Shown: positions 48,279 to 59,126 of the stretch, piece by piece | Numbering within the stretch: the stretch's first letter is position 1 | Layout: each line of letters begins with the position of its first letter | DNA from: Neostapfia colusana | Lineage: Eukaryota > Streptophyta > Magnoliopsida > Poales > Poaceae | Assembly (NCBI GenBank): GCA_030760725.1 | Contig: JASWHV010000002.1 | Coordinates: forward strand, 60,009,900-60,073,899 | Length of the DNA stretch: 64,000 nt | Direction: 5' to 3' | The notes under the pieces: model-generated | Database searches by the model: none | What the model was told of the DNA's origin: nothing | The model's input: only the letters and a program-made list of their open reading frames with translations | Made by a program: the position numbers and the translations under genes

Positions 48279-51023
48279 GTTCAGTTAGTGAAGACCACTT
48301 GGTGCTTGATCAACTGCTTTCCTCCTTCTTTGATCTCTACTTCGATGACTTCATCTCTTTCATGTAGATGCTACACGTAATGTATATGCACTTGTTTAAT
48401 TGTAAATACTTTGCTACACGTTCAAATAACAAGTTTTAAAACACTGGAAATCTGTTTAAGAATTTAAAATGACACTGGTACTAGTGGTTTAGGTTTGGAT
48501 CTAAACACATGATTAGTACTAAGTGGTTTCCCCCTCTTCTATATTAATCACCTTAAGATGTTAAACAGCACTGGGGTGATCCAGAGCTCCAATGGAGCTG
48601 AGAATTTTCAGGTGAGTTCCTTGTCACAAGAAAACCCTCTGGACCAAGAATTAGCACATTTCATTGAGTGGTTTGTTCAGAATAATTTTCTAAGCAATTA
48701 AGCAAAGAAGAATTAATTCTGAGATCATACCCAGGTTCATGCCAAACTTAGTGAACTAAAATTTCCATTATAGTTCATATAGCTTGCATGAATTTTCCTA
48801 GGATTTTTGGAGCTAAGAATCTCCCAGAAAGGAATTTCCAAGTTTTGGAAATTCTCAGAAAATGTTTCTGTATTCAATTGAACACAGCAACTTAAATTCT
48901 GAATTGCCCTGATCAAATAAACTCCAATTGAGCTGAAACTTTTACAGGGGTTTACTAACATCCTAGAGAATATTTTGCCAAAATTTGAGGATTTCTGGAT
49001 TAACCAAACTCCCTAAAAAATTCTTTTGCTGAAAATCTTTGAAGAATTTTACAGAATTAAATAAAGGGTTTCATACAAATTGGGTTTCATATTTGGATAG
49101 TACACTATCAGAGGAATCCAACAAAATTTGTTTCACAATTGTTGGATTGTCCTACCCAAAGTTGTGGTTGTTTAAACTTTGAACTGAAAGCTGAAATTCC
49201 AAAAAATGTTCAAGTGCTGACGGTGGGTCTAGGGGACAGGTGTCACTCGCCGGGGCAAGCCACACGGGGCTACTGGTTATTTCCCGCGCGTCCACACTAG
49301 ATCCCAACACCACAGCCGATCAGAAATTTGAAACACCGTCGCTGACAGGCGCGACCCGCCGGGTCGTCTTCAACCTCCGGCCACCCGCGTCCGCGCGCCG
49401 CGGGCTCACCGGAGTTTGACGGATTCTGGTCTCCCGGCCATCCCCCGAGCCCTCCCTCGCCGTTAGGGCCTAATTTCACGTGCTGAACAAGATGGGACCC
49501 TCCCCCCTGGCCGGCGGTGGCTCTAACCTAGCCGGCCATGGTGCGGCGGCTCTGTACAAGTTCGGCGACGTCGCCCGGCCAACCTAGCCCGCCAAAACAC
49601 CGGTGAAACGGCGCTACAGAACCAGTGGACGCCAAGGAGGATCGTCCGGGTGGTGAAGCAGCCCGGAGATGGCTCTAACCTAGCTTTCATCGGGAGCCCA
49701 ACCCGCCCCACCATAACCGCCGTCGGAAGAGTGAGAATTACGTCAGGTACAGTGGTTTTCAGGCGTCGGTTGAAAAAGAGCAAATGATCGCCGGCTAGCC
49801 CAGCTCGTGTGAGCAAGATTTGACAAGCTACAGAGGATTGGAGAGCGAGAATTTTGGCGGCAATTACCGGATGCTCTGTTTGAGGTCGCCGGGACAAAAT
49901 CTCCAAATTGGCCGCCGATCCTTCACGGTTTGCTCCAGGATTTGGAGGAGAGCAGCACCATGATGGCGCGCTCGGGCTTGCTCGAACGTGTCAACCCCTG
50001 TGGAAGGCTGTCCGTTGCGCCCGGTCGTCAGCTAGCTGTGGGTCGCCGCGGATGAGGCGTTTAAAGCTCAGAAAACCCCAAGGCTTGCTAGCTCCCGCGC
50101 TCAGAAGGTGGGGAACGATGGCACAGCGTCGTTGTGCAGCTCGGGGAGGCACTGTGGCACGGTTAAGCTGGCTCCCGATCGTCTCCCAGAGGTGGCGGCG
50201 AGCTCGGTTTCTGTTTCGCGTTTTCACCTGCGTGAGGAGGGAAAACACCCGTGGTCGCCTTGGCTACGCAGGAGGAATCACGTGGAGAGGGCACCGCCGA
50301 CTCCCGTGCTGGCAGCGGCCCGGCCGAAGAGCAGGAGGTGGCTCGGGTAGCCCCCGCAGTGGCACCCGATGAAGACCCCGTTCGGTGAGTGTAGACTTAA
50401 GACTGAAGAAATGGGAGATCTTTTACAGTTTTTAACCTCCCCAATGAAAGGTGGGGCCCACTCAACTCCCCTCCAAAAAGATCTCCATAGTTTGACAAAT
50501 ATTCAACCCCAAATGTTGGAAAGTTGGAATTTGAGCTGCATTTGGATAGTTGGACAAAAATTACTCCAAATTCAAATGTATATTTGAATTCTTTGTACAT
50601 TTAACTCCATTTGAAAGAATGGGCAGTAAACTTTTTCAAAAATTAATGAAACTTTGCCTACCCACTAAATTGGACCTAGGGAATCCAAATATGCAATTTG
50701 ATTCTTGTGTTAGCTGCTGCAAACAAGAGTTTGAACACAACAGTTTTGAATTACCATTGTGTCCTTCCCTCATTTAAAGTTTGAGTTTAACATTTAGTTC
50801 AAACTCTTATTTTTCAACCCTCCCATTGCACTTGAGTTCTTCATTTCTGTTGTTTTAATCCACATGAGGTCCATCCATGCAGTAACCCTAAGTTTGTTTA
50901 GAAGAATCTCACCTATGTTATCATATGTGGAAAAAGTTTCAACTAAGCCCCTTTTTCATACACATGACTCCGACATTTGTGCAACTCATGTTTCTTTGTA
51001 TCCACATTTTTGGGACATCTACA
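46665..51023 (-). mobile_element. Element F 5' LTR, uninterrupted
   Basis: Runs from TGTGAGGGCCCG to GACATCTACA, 4359 bases. It shows the empty site that D occupies in the partner LTR (ACAAATATTCAACCCC near 50495-50510). Long open frames on both strands (for example 47379-47846 and 49523-50372) are also in the partner LTR, but they have no start, splice or protein-like support. Confidence 0.92.
48223..48275. repeat. (TA)n microsatellite, about 26 units
   Basis: Uninterrupted TA run in F's 5' LTR. The partner LTR has only about six units at 10859-10869. It lies just inside the conserved GC splice-donor position of the LTR. Confidence 0.95.
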
Positions 51024-52157
51024 TGTTGCAACCCCTGAAAATTCCAGCATGTTAGTGGGAAGATGTGAGCATGGATTTCATTGTGGGATTACCCATGACT
51101 TTTAACAAGCATAATTCCATTTGGGTAATTGTTGACCGGTAAACCAAGTCGGCTCAGTTTATTCCAGTGCATACCAACTACCATGCTAGCAAATATGCGG
51201 AGTTGTACATTGCAAAAATCTTGTGCCTGCACGGGTTACCCAAGACCATAATCTCAGATCGAGGTGCACTGTTTGTGGCCTGTTTCTGGGAAAAGTTGCA
51301 CACTTCTATGGTACCATGTTGATTAGAAGCTACGCATATCACCCTCAGACTGATGGGCAAACAGAAAGGGTGAACCAAGTGTTAGAAGACATGCTGAGAG
51401 CATGTGCCATCCACCACGGTAACAATTGGGATGATCATCTACCGTTGGCGGAATTCTCGTATAACAATGGCTATCAAGCGAGTATGAAGATGGCACCCTA
51501 TGAGGCTGTCTATGGTCGTAAATGCCCCACCCCATTGAATTGGTGAGAATCCGGTGAAAGGGTCACGTTCGGGATTGATCTAGTGAACCACACCGAAGAG
51601 CGAGTTCGGTTGATTCAAGCAAATTTGAAAGCCGCTCAATCCCGACAGAAAAGTTACGCTGATAGGAGGAGTAGGCCACTACACTTCGACGTCGGAGAAC
51701 ACGTTTACCTCCGTGTGTCTCCAATGAAAGACGTCCATCTATTCGGCGTAAAGGGGAAACTCGCTCCCAGATTTATTGGACCCTATGACATCACCGAGAA
51801 GTGCGGACCAGTGGCGTATAGACTGGAACTACCAGCATCTCTGGCTGGTGTTCACAACATCTTCCATGTCTCACAACTCCAGAAATGTCTGGAGTATACG
51901 GCTGCTGTTCCCAGTGAAGACATTGGCGAAATGCAAGCGGATTTTACCTACGCGGAATATCCGTAGGAGATTATTGATGAGAAGGCTCGGACGACGTGTA
52001 ACCGAACGCTGTGGTTCTACAAGACCTTATGGAGCAACCACACCTCTGAGGATGCGACGTGGGAGAGTGAAGATTTCCTTCGCTCAAACCACCCGTATTT
52101 CATGGCGTCTCATCACGGGCAATTCCTCGTACATCTTCATCTCTTCTTTTGGTAATC
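51024..52157 (+). pseudogene. Element C pol, right fragment (integrase core to chromodomain)
   Basis: It continues the frame broken at 9300, through the shared TGTTG. The integrase core is seen in ISDRGALF and YHPQTDGQTERVNQ, then the GPF/Y region (RFIGPYDI) and chromodomain (about 51965-52090). Breaks: TAG near 51054, TAA near 51139, a one-base deletion near 51312, TGA at 51544-51546, TAG at 51964-51966. This is the most decayed pol of the window along with F's, as expected for the outermost layer. Confidence 0.88.
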
Positions 52158-52170
52158 TTGGGATGAGATT

Positions 52171-52188
52171 CTTTTAAGCGGGGAGGGA
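52171..52188 (+). other. Element C polypurine tract
   Basis: CTTTTAAGCGGGGAGGGA directly precedes the 3' LTR start at 52189. Confidence 0.75.
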
Positions 52189-53498
52189 TGTAAAAGCCCA
52201 AGATTTCACTTGCTAGAGTGTTCATCACATCACCACACCACAGCTAATATTGTGGACGTCTCATGAACAATTGTGAAGAGCAAGTAATAACCATCAAGAG
52301 GATAATTAGAGGATGAACTCACAAAACCAAAAGTAGGATCTCACACATATAAACATGAGAGGCTGAGCTCACCATTAGGCCGTAAACATTCTTAGGAGTG
52401 CTCATGCCAAGTTTCATGCGAGTTCAAATCTTTTTGAGGCACTTTCGGATACATTTGTAAAAATGGCTAATTTGAATACAAATTCAAATTTCAGTTACTT
52501 TCATCACTTGGATTCAAAAGTTGACTTCATATTCAATCTCAGCACATTTTTCTGAGTTAGTCCACCATTTTTCATCCTCATTGGAGTTCATCTTGTCGGG
52601 AGCTACATTTGAATTAATTCAAAACTGAATTTTGAAATTGAAATTCGTATCTGAATTAAATTCAAATTCAACTCATGACTTGGGAGTGAAGTCTACACAT
52701 TAATTGTGAGTACGTGAGATCTTTGCATTGAAACCAATAGAAAAGAAATAAGAGGGAAAGAGGGCCCACATGTCAGTCCCACAAGCTGAGTGAACCGCCA
52801 CACACACGGTGCTCTGTTCTGCGAGCTTCTCCCGCAGGCGCCACCTCCTGCTCGCCGCGCCCCGAGCAAAGCCACCGCGCCACATCGTACTAAGACCGTG
52901 GGAGCGTTGTGTGAAGTGATCAACATGTTCCTTGCCCACGTGAACCAACCCTCCCTCATCCACGACGTCCTCCCGCAGCTCCGAAAGAAACTTCACCGCC
53001 ACTCGGTAGTCTTCAGTTCTGTGGCGCCCGAGTGCTACAAGTGTTCTCGTGGCCAACGCCCTACACTGAAAACGACCACCCTAATGAGCTAGACACGGCC
53101 GTGCAAACCTCTCATCCTCCCATGCACCGCCGAGGGAGAATTTCCCCGTTTACAGTTTCGGCGTTCATAGAACCGAGCCGCCCAAAAATTCAAAATTCGT
53201 GGTGATCAGTCCAACGAAGCTTGTGCCGAGCTACACACATGTTCTAGACCTTCCCACATCCCTCTAGGATCAAAAATCATCGAAAACCGTTGAGTTTAGG
53301 CGCTGTTCTTCGAGAATTTTGAGCCACCGCCGGTTTTTGCCCTAGGTCGCCGATGAGCTCATGTTTGCAGCCCATTTGGAGATGATTTGAGCGCATGACG
53401 ACGATTAGGGTTCCAGCACGGTGCTTTAGGAAGAAGAAGCAAATATTTTGAGCACTTGGGGAGTGAGTTCAACATTGTGGAAGTGGTGCCGCCGCCGC
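52189..53498 (+). mobile_element. Element C 3' LTR, first part
   Basis: It starts TGTAAAAGCCCAAG and follows the reverse complement of D's LTR start (GTGTTCATC...CCACACCACA, AGCAAGTAA, CATGCCAAGTTTCA) at moderate similarity. Element B interrupts it at 53499 and it resumes at 62461. No gene is visible. The GC-rich stretch 52790-53500 corresponds to the LTR promoter/leader region. Confidence 0.8.
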
Positions 53499-53804
53499 TG
53501 TGACACCCTCGTTTCTGTAGAACACAGAACCGAGAACTGATGCATATGTGTGCCCAGGATGTTCATCACACATACACATATATCCACAAACTGAATTCAG
53601 AATATATATAACCACGAATAACAGGGTTTATAACAAAGTCTCATGAGTCTCAGACTCATTCTAGCAGCGGAAGTCTATCTTAGCAGCGGAAGTCTTATTC
53701 TAGCAGCGGAAGTCTTTAATCTAGCAGCGGAAGCAATCTAAGCAGCTGCAGTGGCTCCATCTCTACTCCATCCCCACAGGCAAGGTTGAGGACAGATTAC
53801 ACGC

Positions 53805-55544
53805 CTAATGCTGCACTTGGTCTTCATAGTATTCCTCTCCTGTTGCTGATGATGAAGTAATAATGCAAGTTTGAGTACATGATGTACTCAACAAGTGCGG
53901 GAAAATATGATATGTAGCTCACAGCATGGAATGTATAAAAAGGCTTATTGCAGAAAGCAAAGTTTATTTCTCAAAACACGATAAAAACAGCAACTCAGCT
54001 TTAAGTGAATGTAATCTCAACATTAACATACCTCCATTATGATTCATCCTTTTCCATGTCTCAACCAGACATCAACTTTGCTCATGAATACCATCTCGTA
54101 TTCACTACCATCTCATGAATACCATCTCGTATTCACTATCATTTAATCTCATATTCAATTCTGTCTCATTCCGAGACCAATTCTTGTTGCCATAACTCAA
54201 CAGTCATGCAACCAATCTCATTACCCGGACTCAACAGTCCCATAAAACCAAACAAAAGACCAAACCATAACCAAACCAAAAACCATCCCACAAACAATCC
54301 CAATAACCATCTCAACTAATCATGGAAGATGGCCAGGCGCTCGTGACCGTAAGCTCCCTATCATGATAGTTTTAGACTCTACAGAGTTTGCACCTCTTTA
54401 CCCAAAAGTCTGTGATTTCGTCACCCGTCGGTGACTGCAGAACCTCCATTATACCAGTACACAACTGTCAGTGTATGGCCAAGAGATCACAAAATAGCAT
54501 TTACAAAAGGGGCTACTAGATGTATGGACTCACTAAGATTTCACCAGCAGGCTAGAATCTTCAATCCTCCCACCCACGGGCCCCCTCTTGTGCCATGCAG
54601 TTCCCAGGGAAGTCCTCACTCGACTCCCATTCTACGCGCCTTCCACGGTCCATAACAATCGAGCAACTTACCTAATTACTCAGCTAAGCCGCACCCATAC
54701 TTGGCCTTGTGGTGGCACTGTTATCCTGGCATGTGCTCGCATAAACCAGTCCTTATATCTACAGCAACTAAACCACCATCTCATTCTACCTCATTCACAA
54801 ACCCAGGCTCGTCTACATCTCCCTCTGATTCATGTGCATTAACAATATCCGTTTTCTTATTATTCATACGAGTGCAGTTAGCTAGACACATCTATATAGC
54901 TTCCCATATCCCATGGACTCAGCGAAGCATAAACGCAAAAAAACCATACCCGACTCATAAACTTCCCTGGCGACAAGGGTGGTTTAACCAAAACTAGTAA
55001 ACTCCTATGAAAGGGTTTCCCATCATGTTGACTCAAGCACAAACATCTTTTCGCAAACAAAACAGTTTTCCAAAAAACATGGGATCAATATGGTCAAGGA
55101 GCACTTGCCTTGTTATTGCGGTTCCTGTTGCTCAAATTCCTGCTGTTGTAGTCCGTCGTAGGTAGCTCCCTGAGCTTGTCCTTCTATACGCGATCAGGCA
55201 CATACAAGATTCATAGCAATCAATCATCATGCACAAACTCTACTTAAGATGCAATGATGCATATGCATGTTAATCCTATGATGCAGTTTAGTTTGTACGT
55301 GTTCTTGCATGGCTTGCATGGTTTTTACGATGAACAGAGGTGTTCGGATCAAATGTGGGCGTGGCGATGATCTTGACTTTAGATCAAACCGATCAACACG
55401 TGATCTGTCCACAAAAAAAGCTTCTGTTCGAAAGGAATCGAAGAACAGATGCAAAGAAAACGTGATGATGTCGTAAGGTGGTATTGGAGACCTACCATAC
55501 GTTCTTCTTGGTCTCGGGGTCCTTCTCCTAGCAAGACAGATCAT
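53805..55544 (-). pseudogene. LTR microgene copy in element B 3' LTR
   Basis: Exon 1 is 55496-55544 (ATG, 16 codons plus one base, basic: MICLARRRTPRPRRTY, donor GTAGGT). Exon 2 is 55109-55183 (AAG|GCAAGT donor; one in-frame TAA). Exon 3 is 53805-53839 (GCAACAG acceptor, acidic GEEYYEDQVQH, stop). The phases are the same as in LTR-H and D. The partner LTR has the opposite damage. Confidence 0.4.
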
Positions 55545-55683
55545 CGGGGCTCTCTTCCGGCGATCTCCGGCGATTGAACTCCAGCGAAGGGGTTAGCTCG
55601 GTGAGTTGGGGGCTAGGGCTCTAAGTTGTCGGCTCAGGAGGTGGAAAAGAAGTTCGTGGTTGCGGCCAAAAGTTTTCGGTTCT

Positions 55684-55690
55684 ATTTATA
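55684..55690 (-). promoter_or_regulatory. TATA box of element B 3' LTR
   Basis: TATAAAT on the minus strand, conserved at 61273-61279 in the 5' LTR, directly downstream of the CACGTG array in the sense of transcription. Confidence 0.65.
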
Positions 55691-55879
55691 ATTGGGAAGC
55701 GAAGAGTCCTAATCTGATCGGAATTCGAATAAGAGTCCTATTCAAATTGTTTCTGAATCTTAACAACTTATCTTAAATTGATTCGGTGCGGTAACATTGT
55801 GGAAATCATGTCGGTTTCCTCAGTACCGGGAATTCTTACGCATACAGAAGAAAAACCGCTTCAAATCTCGTCACCCTCG

Positions 55880-56660
55880 CGGTGATGAGCTCTGGAAGTT
55901 CTACGTGTCCTGCGGGAACCTGGCTCCTTTTTCCACAGAGACAAGCTCCGGTTGTGCTGCGTGACAGGCGGGCGAGACCTCCCTCTCCTTCAAAGGCGAG
56001 CTCCGTGTACGCCACGTGTTTGGTGGGTCGGGACCTCCCCTCTCCACAGAGGTGAGTTCCCCGCGAATGCCACGTGTCAGTTCCGGACCTCGTTCTCTCT
56101 TCGGAGGTGGCTCCGACTGTGCCATGTGTCAATTCCAGACCTCCCCTCTCTTCGGAGGTGAGCTCCGAGAATGCCACATGTAAGTAGCGCCAGACTTCCT
56201 TTCTCCTCAGACGAGCTGCGAGGTCGACACGTGTCCGATAGTGTCGGACCTCCTAGATATGAGCTACGGAGGTGACACGTGTCCGATAGTGTTGGACCTC
56301 CCGGAGATGAGCTCCGGAGGTGACACGTGTCCAATAGGACCGGACTTCCCAGAGACGGCTCCGAGGGTGACACGTGTCTAGCGGGGCCGGACCTCTCGGA
56401 GGTGAGCTCCGAGAGCGACATGTGTCCCGCGCGGCTGGAACTTTCTTTTCTGCGGTGACTAGCTCCGGTGACGACATGTGTCCTGCGGGACTGGCCTCGC
56501 TCCTCCGCAGAGGCTAGCTCCGGGGGCAACACATGTCCCACGGTGTCGGACCTCTCCCCCTTTGCGGGGATGAGCCCCAAGCCTGCCACGTATCCAGTTT
56601 AGCGGCGGACCTCTCCCCATTTGCGGAGATGAGCTCTGAACACGCCACGTGGCCAGCGAG
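55880..56660 (-). repeat. Degenerate tandem array of about 45-50 bp units carrying CACGTG/ACGTGTC, B 3' LTR
   Basis: Units follow the pattern GAGCTCCGGAGGTGACACGT-GTCCGATAGTGTCGGACCTC with variations. Exact ACGTGTC or ACGTGGC cores are at 55903, 56072, 56229, 56277, 56325, 56372 and 56647. ACGTG(G/T)C is the core of plant ABA-responsive/G-box elements bound by bZIP factors. The array lies in U3 upstream of the TATA box. Confidence 0.7.
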
Positions 56661-56809
56661 CCGCAGGAGTTGTCTTCGGCGCTCTCGGCGAACTGGAATT
56701 GGCTCTTTTTGGCTATCATTTTAATATTTTCTCTGATTCTACTTATTTTAAAATGTTTTCTCTATATAAACTATGAATTCATGCAGAAATAAAAAATGAG
56801 GGTGTCACA

Positions 56810-56827
56810 AATCTACCCCCCTTAAAT
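56810..56827 (-). other. Element B polypurine tract
   Basis: AATTTAAGGGGGGTAGATT on the minus strand, directly before the 3' LTR. Confidence 0.75.
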
Positions 56828-58436
56828 TGAATCTCGCCCTCGAGATTCGCTAGTGGAGAATAGATGAGGGAATTCTGCCTTCTCGGTTGTTGGTTGGGCT
56901 GACTCGAACTCGATACGAGTATCGTGCTCGTTTGTCAACTGCACGCTTCTCTCAGCACATTGGATCACTCAATTGTGCTTGCTTAACCAATCCATTCCGA
57001 GTATCGTGTCAAGCCCTTGGGAATCCAAGACAATGAAGTTGGCAAGGAAGTCTACCCCCCTTATTTTAAGGTTTACTTTCGGACATACTATATTAGTCCT
57101 CATCTCTCCACCGGGAGAAATAACCAACATAGTACATTTCAAGTGTGATATGTGTAGATTATACTTGGCACCATACTTGGATGATATGAATGAATGTGAT
57201 GCTCCAGAATCAAATAGAATGGTGGCTGGGTTGGAGTTGGCAAGGAACATACCAATCACGACGTCCTCAGCCTGTTGCGCTTCCTTAGCAGAGACATGGT
57301 TCACGTTGCCGCGAGCGTAGTTTTGCTGTCCACAGTTCCCTTGATTGGCTCCTCCGTTCAGCCCTGGGTTCTGCTCGGGCATGTTGCCTTGCTGTCCAGG
57401 ACCTCTCCTTGGGCACTGGCTCGCGAAGTGTCCCGTCTCTCCGCATGCAAAGCATGCCTCGTTGCCCACGACAGCAGGTACATTGGGGCGGGGGTTTTGA
57501 ACATAAGCGCCCGTGTTGGGACGAGGGCAGATAGCAAAGGCACACGAGGTGCTTGTGCAACGGGTTGTTGCTGTGGTGGTTGGTTAGGGCGAAACGATCC
57601 ATACTGTGGTGCAGCTGGGGGCATGTACCGAGGACGTACATTACTCCCTTGTGGCTGGTATGGCATCTTTCTTTTGCCCTCTTGCTTGATCTCTCGGATC
57701 TTGCTCTCAACCACTATAGCGTTGTCAACTAACTTCTGGAAGTTAGCATAGTTATTGTTGAGGTGCTAAACCTGGATCTCATTGTTGAACCCTCTCATGA
57801 ATAGGTACTGCTTCCTTTGGTCCAAGTTGACATCTTCGGGGGCATACCTTGACAACTGCGTGAACTTGTTAAGGTACTCATTCACGCTCTTCTGTCCTTG
57901 GCGGAGACCTTCGAACTCTTGTCTCTTGAGCATCATTACACCAGCAGGGATGTAATGAGAGCGGAAACTTTCCTTGAACTCAGTCCAAGTAATAGTCTCC
58001 GGGTCGACATGGACATTGCAAAGGGCATCCCACCAGTCAGCGGCTGCTCCCATGAGTTGGTGCGACACGAAGAGAATTTTCTCTCGGTCATTGCACTTAA
58101 CTATGGCAAGCTTCTTCTCCATGACTTCAACCAATCATTGGCCTCCATGGGATCATTAGCTTGTGCAAAAGTGGGTGGTCGAGTCCTCATGAACTCTCTC
58201 AGTCGGTTGTGAGCAGGTGGTGGTGGCGGTGGTGCAGGAACGGGGTTGTTGTTGTTGGCTTGCAGATGACCCAAAGTTTAGATCATAGTTTGCATAAGCT
58301 GATTCTGCATAGCCATCAGTCATTCCAGATTGTTTGCACCAGCTCAGGGGTTGTCATTCTCATGAACTTTGACATGGTCCTCTTCTTGGTTGCCACGGAC
58401 GTTCCTCCCTTGACGGCCGGCGTTTCCTCTTACCAT
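56822..58436 (-). pseudogene. Element B gag-protease, fused to the polyprotein tail
   Basis: Gag starts MVRGNAGRQGRN at 58434-58436. Three stops follow early (about 58260-58350), with a one-base deletion near 58120. The capsid domain is 57766-58134, with TAG at 57766-57768. A frame change occurs near 57540. Then CCHC CFACGETGHFASQC (about 57430-57465) and protease DSGASHSF (about 57190-57215), with a stop at 56969-56971. After the protease the sequence passes directly to the short tail that normally follows the chromodomain (AEFPHLFS-like), with stop TAA at 56822-56824. RT, RNase H and integrase are missing, see the junction at 56874-56881. Confidence 0.88.
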
Positions 58437-58689
58437 CTTTGAGTAGAATAGGGGTTAGAAGTTTAGATGGATCCCTCTAACTATATGCATCAAGGTCAAT
58501 GGACTATATATCATCCTTTATGAGGATGTGAACAAGTGCCGAAGCATCTCACACCTCTACTATGTGCGGATATGGACAACGCTTAAAATGTCCCACAACC
58601 CACAGTAAACACACAATCACAAGCAATCATCAGAAAGTTCAGCACACAACTCCTATTCAAGGCTTATTCAATGGGAGTCCTATGTGGTT

Positions 58690-59126
58690 TAGGGTGAATA
58701 CCAATCTGTGACTTCACCCTATGTCAAGGTGGTTTGGGGTGATACCAATATGTGATCCAACTATGGCTTCTCCTAGGCTTGCATCCTATGTCAAGGCGGT
58801 TCCAATGCCAATCTATGCATCCTAGGCTTGCATCCTATGGTCAGCATGGCTTCTAATACCAATCTGTTACTAGGGTGCGTCCTACAGTCAACATGGTTCA
58901 GCTACCAATCTGTGATCAATCTAGGCTTGTGACCTACAGTCAACCGTGGTAGCTTGGTACCAATCTGTGGATTGTACCAATCTGTGACTAGGCATGGCAG
59001 CTTTAATATAAATCTGTGACCTATCTAGGCTGTGTGATCTACGATCAACCCGTGGCAGGTTGATACCAATCTGTGACCTCTATCTAGGCGTGCAACCTAC
59101 CATCAACCGTGGCTCTGATACAAACT
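58690..59126 (-). repeat. Tandem array of primer-site/LTR-junction-like units in element B
   Basis: On the + strand, units of about 45-60 bases repeat the pattern CTAGGC..GTGACCTAC..TCAACCGTGG followed by GATACCAATCTGTGAC. About ten junction-like cores are visible, from 58698 to the true one at 59111-59128. Each core resembles the primer-binding site followed by the first bases of the LTR (TGTGAC). Confidence 0.75.
59111..59123 (-). other. Element B primer-binding site (initiator tRNA-Met type, one mismatch)
   Basis: TTGTATCAGAGCC on the minus strand, next to the 5' LTR end at 59127. One base differs from the sites of D, E and F. Confidence 0.75.

Larger units (their letters stand above)
9301..51023 (-). 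mobile_element. Element F: Ty3/gypsy chromovirus with nested D and E
   Basis: It is flanked by the TGTTG duplication. The 5' LTR is 46665-51023. The 3' LTR is split by element D into 9301-13106 and 39820-40340. The internal region is 40341-46664: tRNA-Met primer site, 1.7 kb leader, gag, pol with chromodomain, polypurine tract. Gag-pol is heavily broken. The LTRs differ more than those of D or E (by eye a few percent, plus a TA-repeat expansion), as expected for the host of those insertions. Confidence 0.93.
53499..56809 (-). mobile_element. Element B 3' LTR
   Basis: Starts TGTGACACCCTCG and ends GGTGTCACA. TATA box (minus strand) at 55684-55690. An array of CACGTG-containing units is at about 55880-56660. 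A CTAGCAGCGGAAGTCT tandem repeat at 53661-53735 has more units than the partner LTR. Confidence 0.9.

Noticed and set aside
56077..56589. 170-codon repetitive Ser/Pro-rich frame, also at 61771-62235
   Set aside because: It is a by-product of translating the CACGTG tandem array. Both strands are open and the repeat unit explains it.
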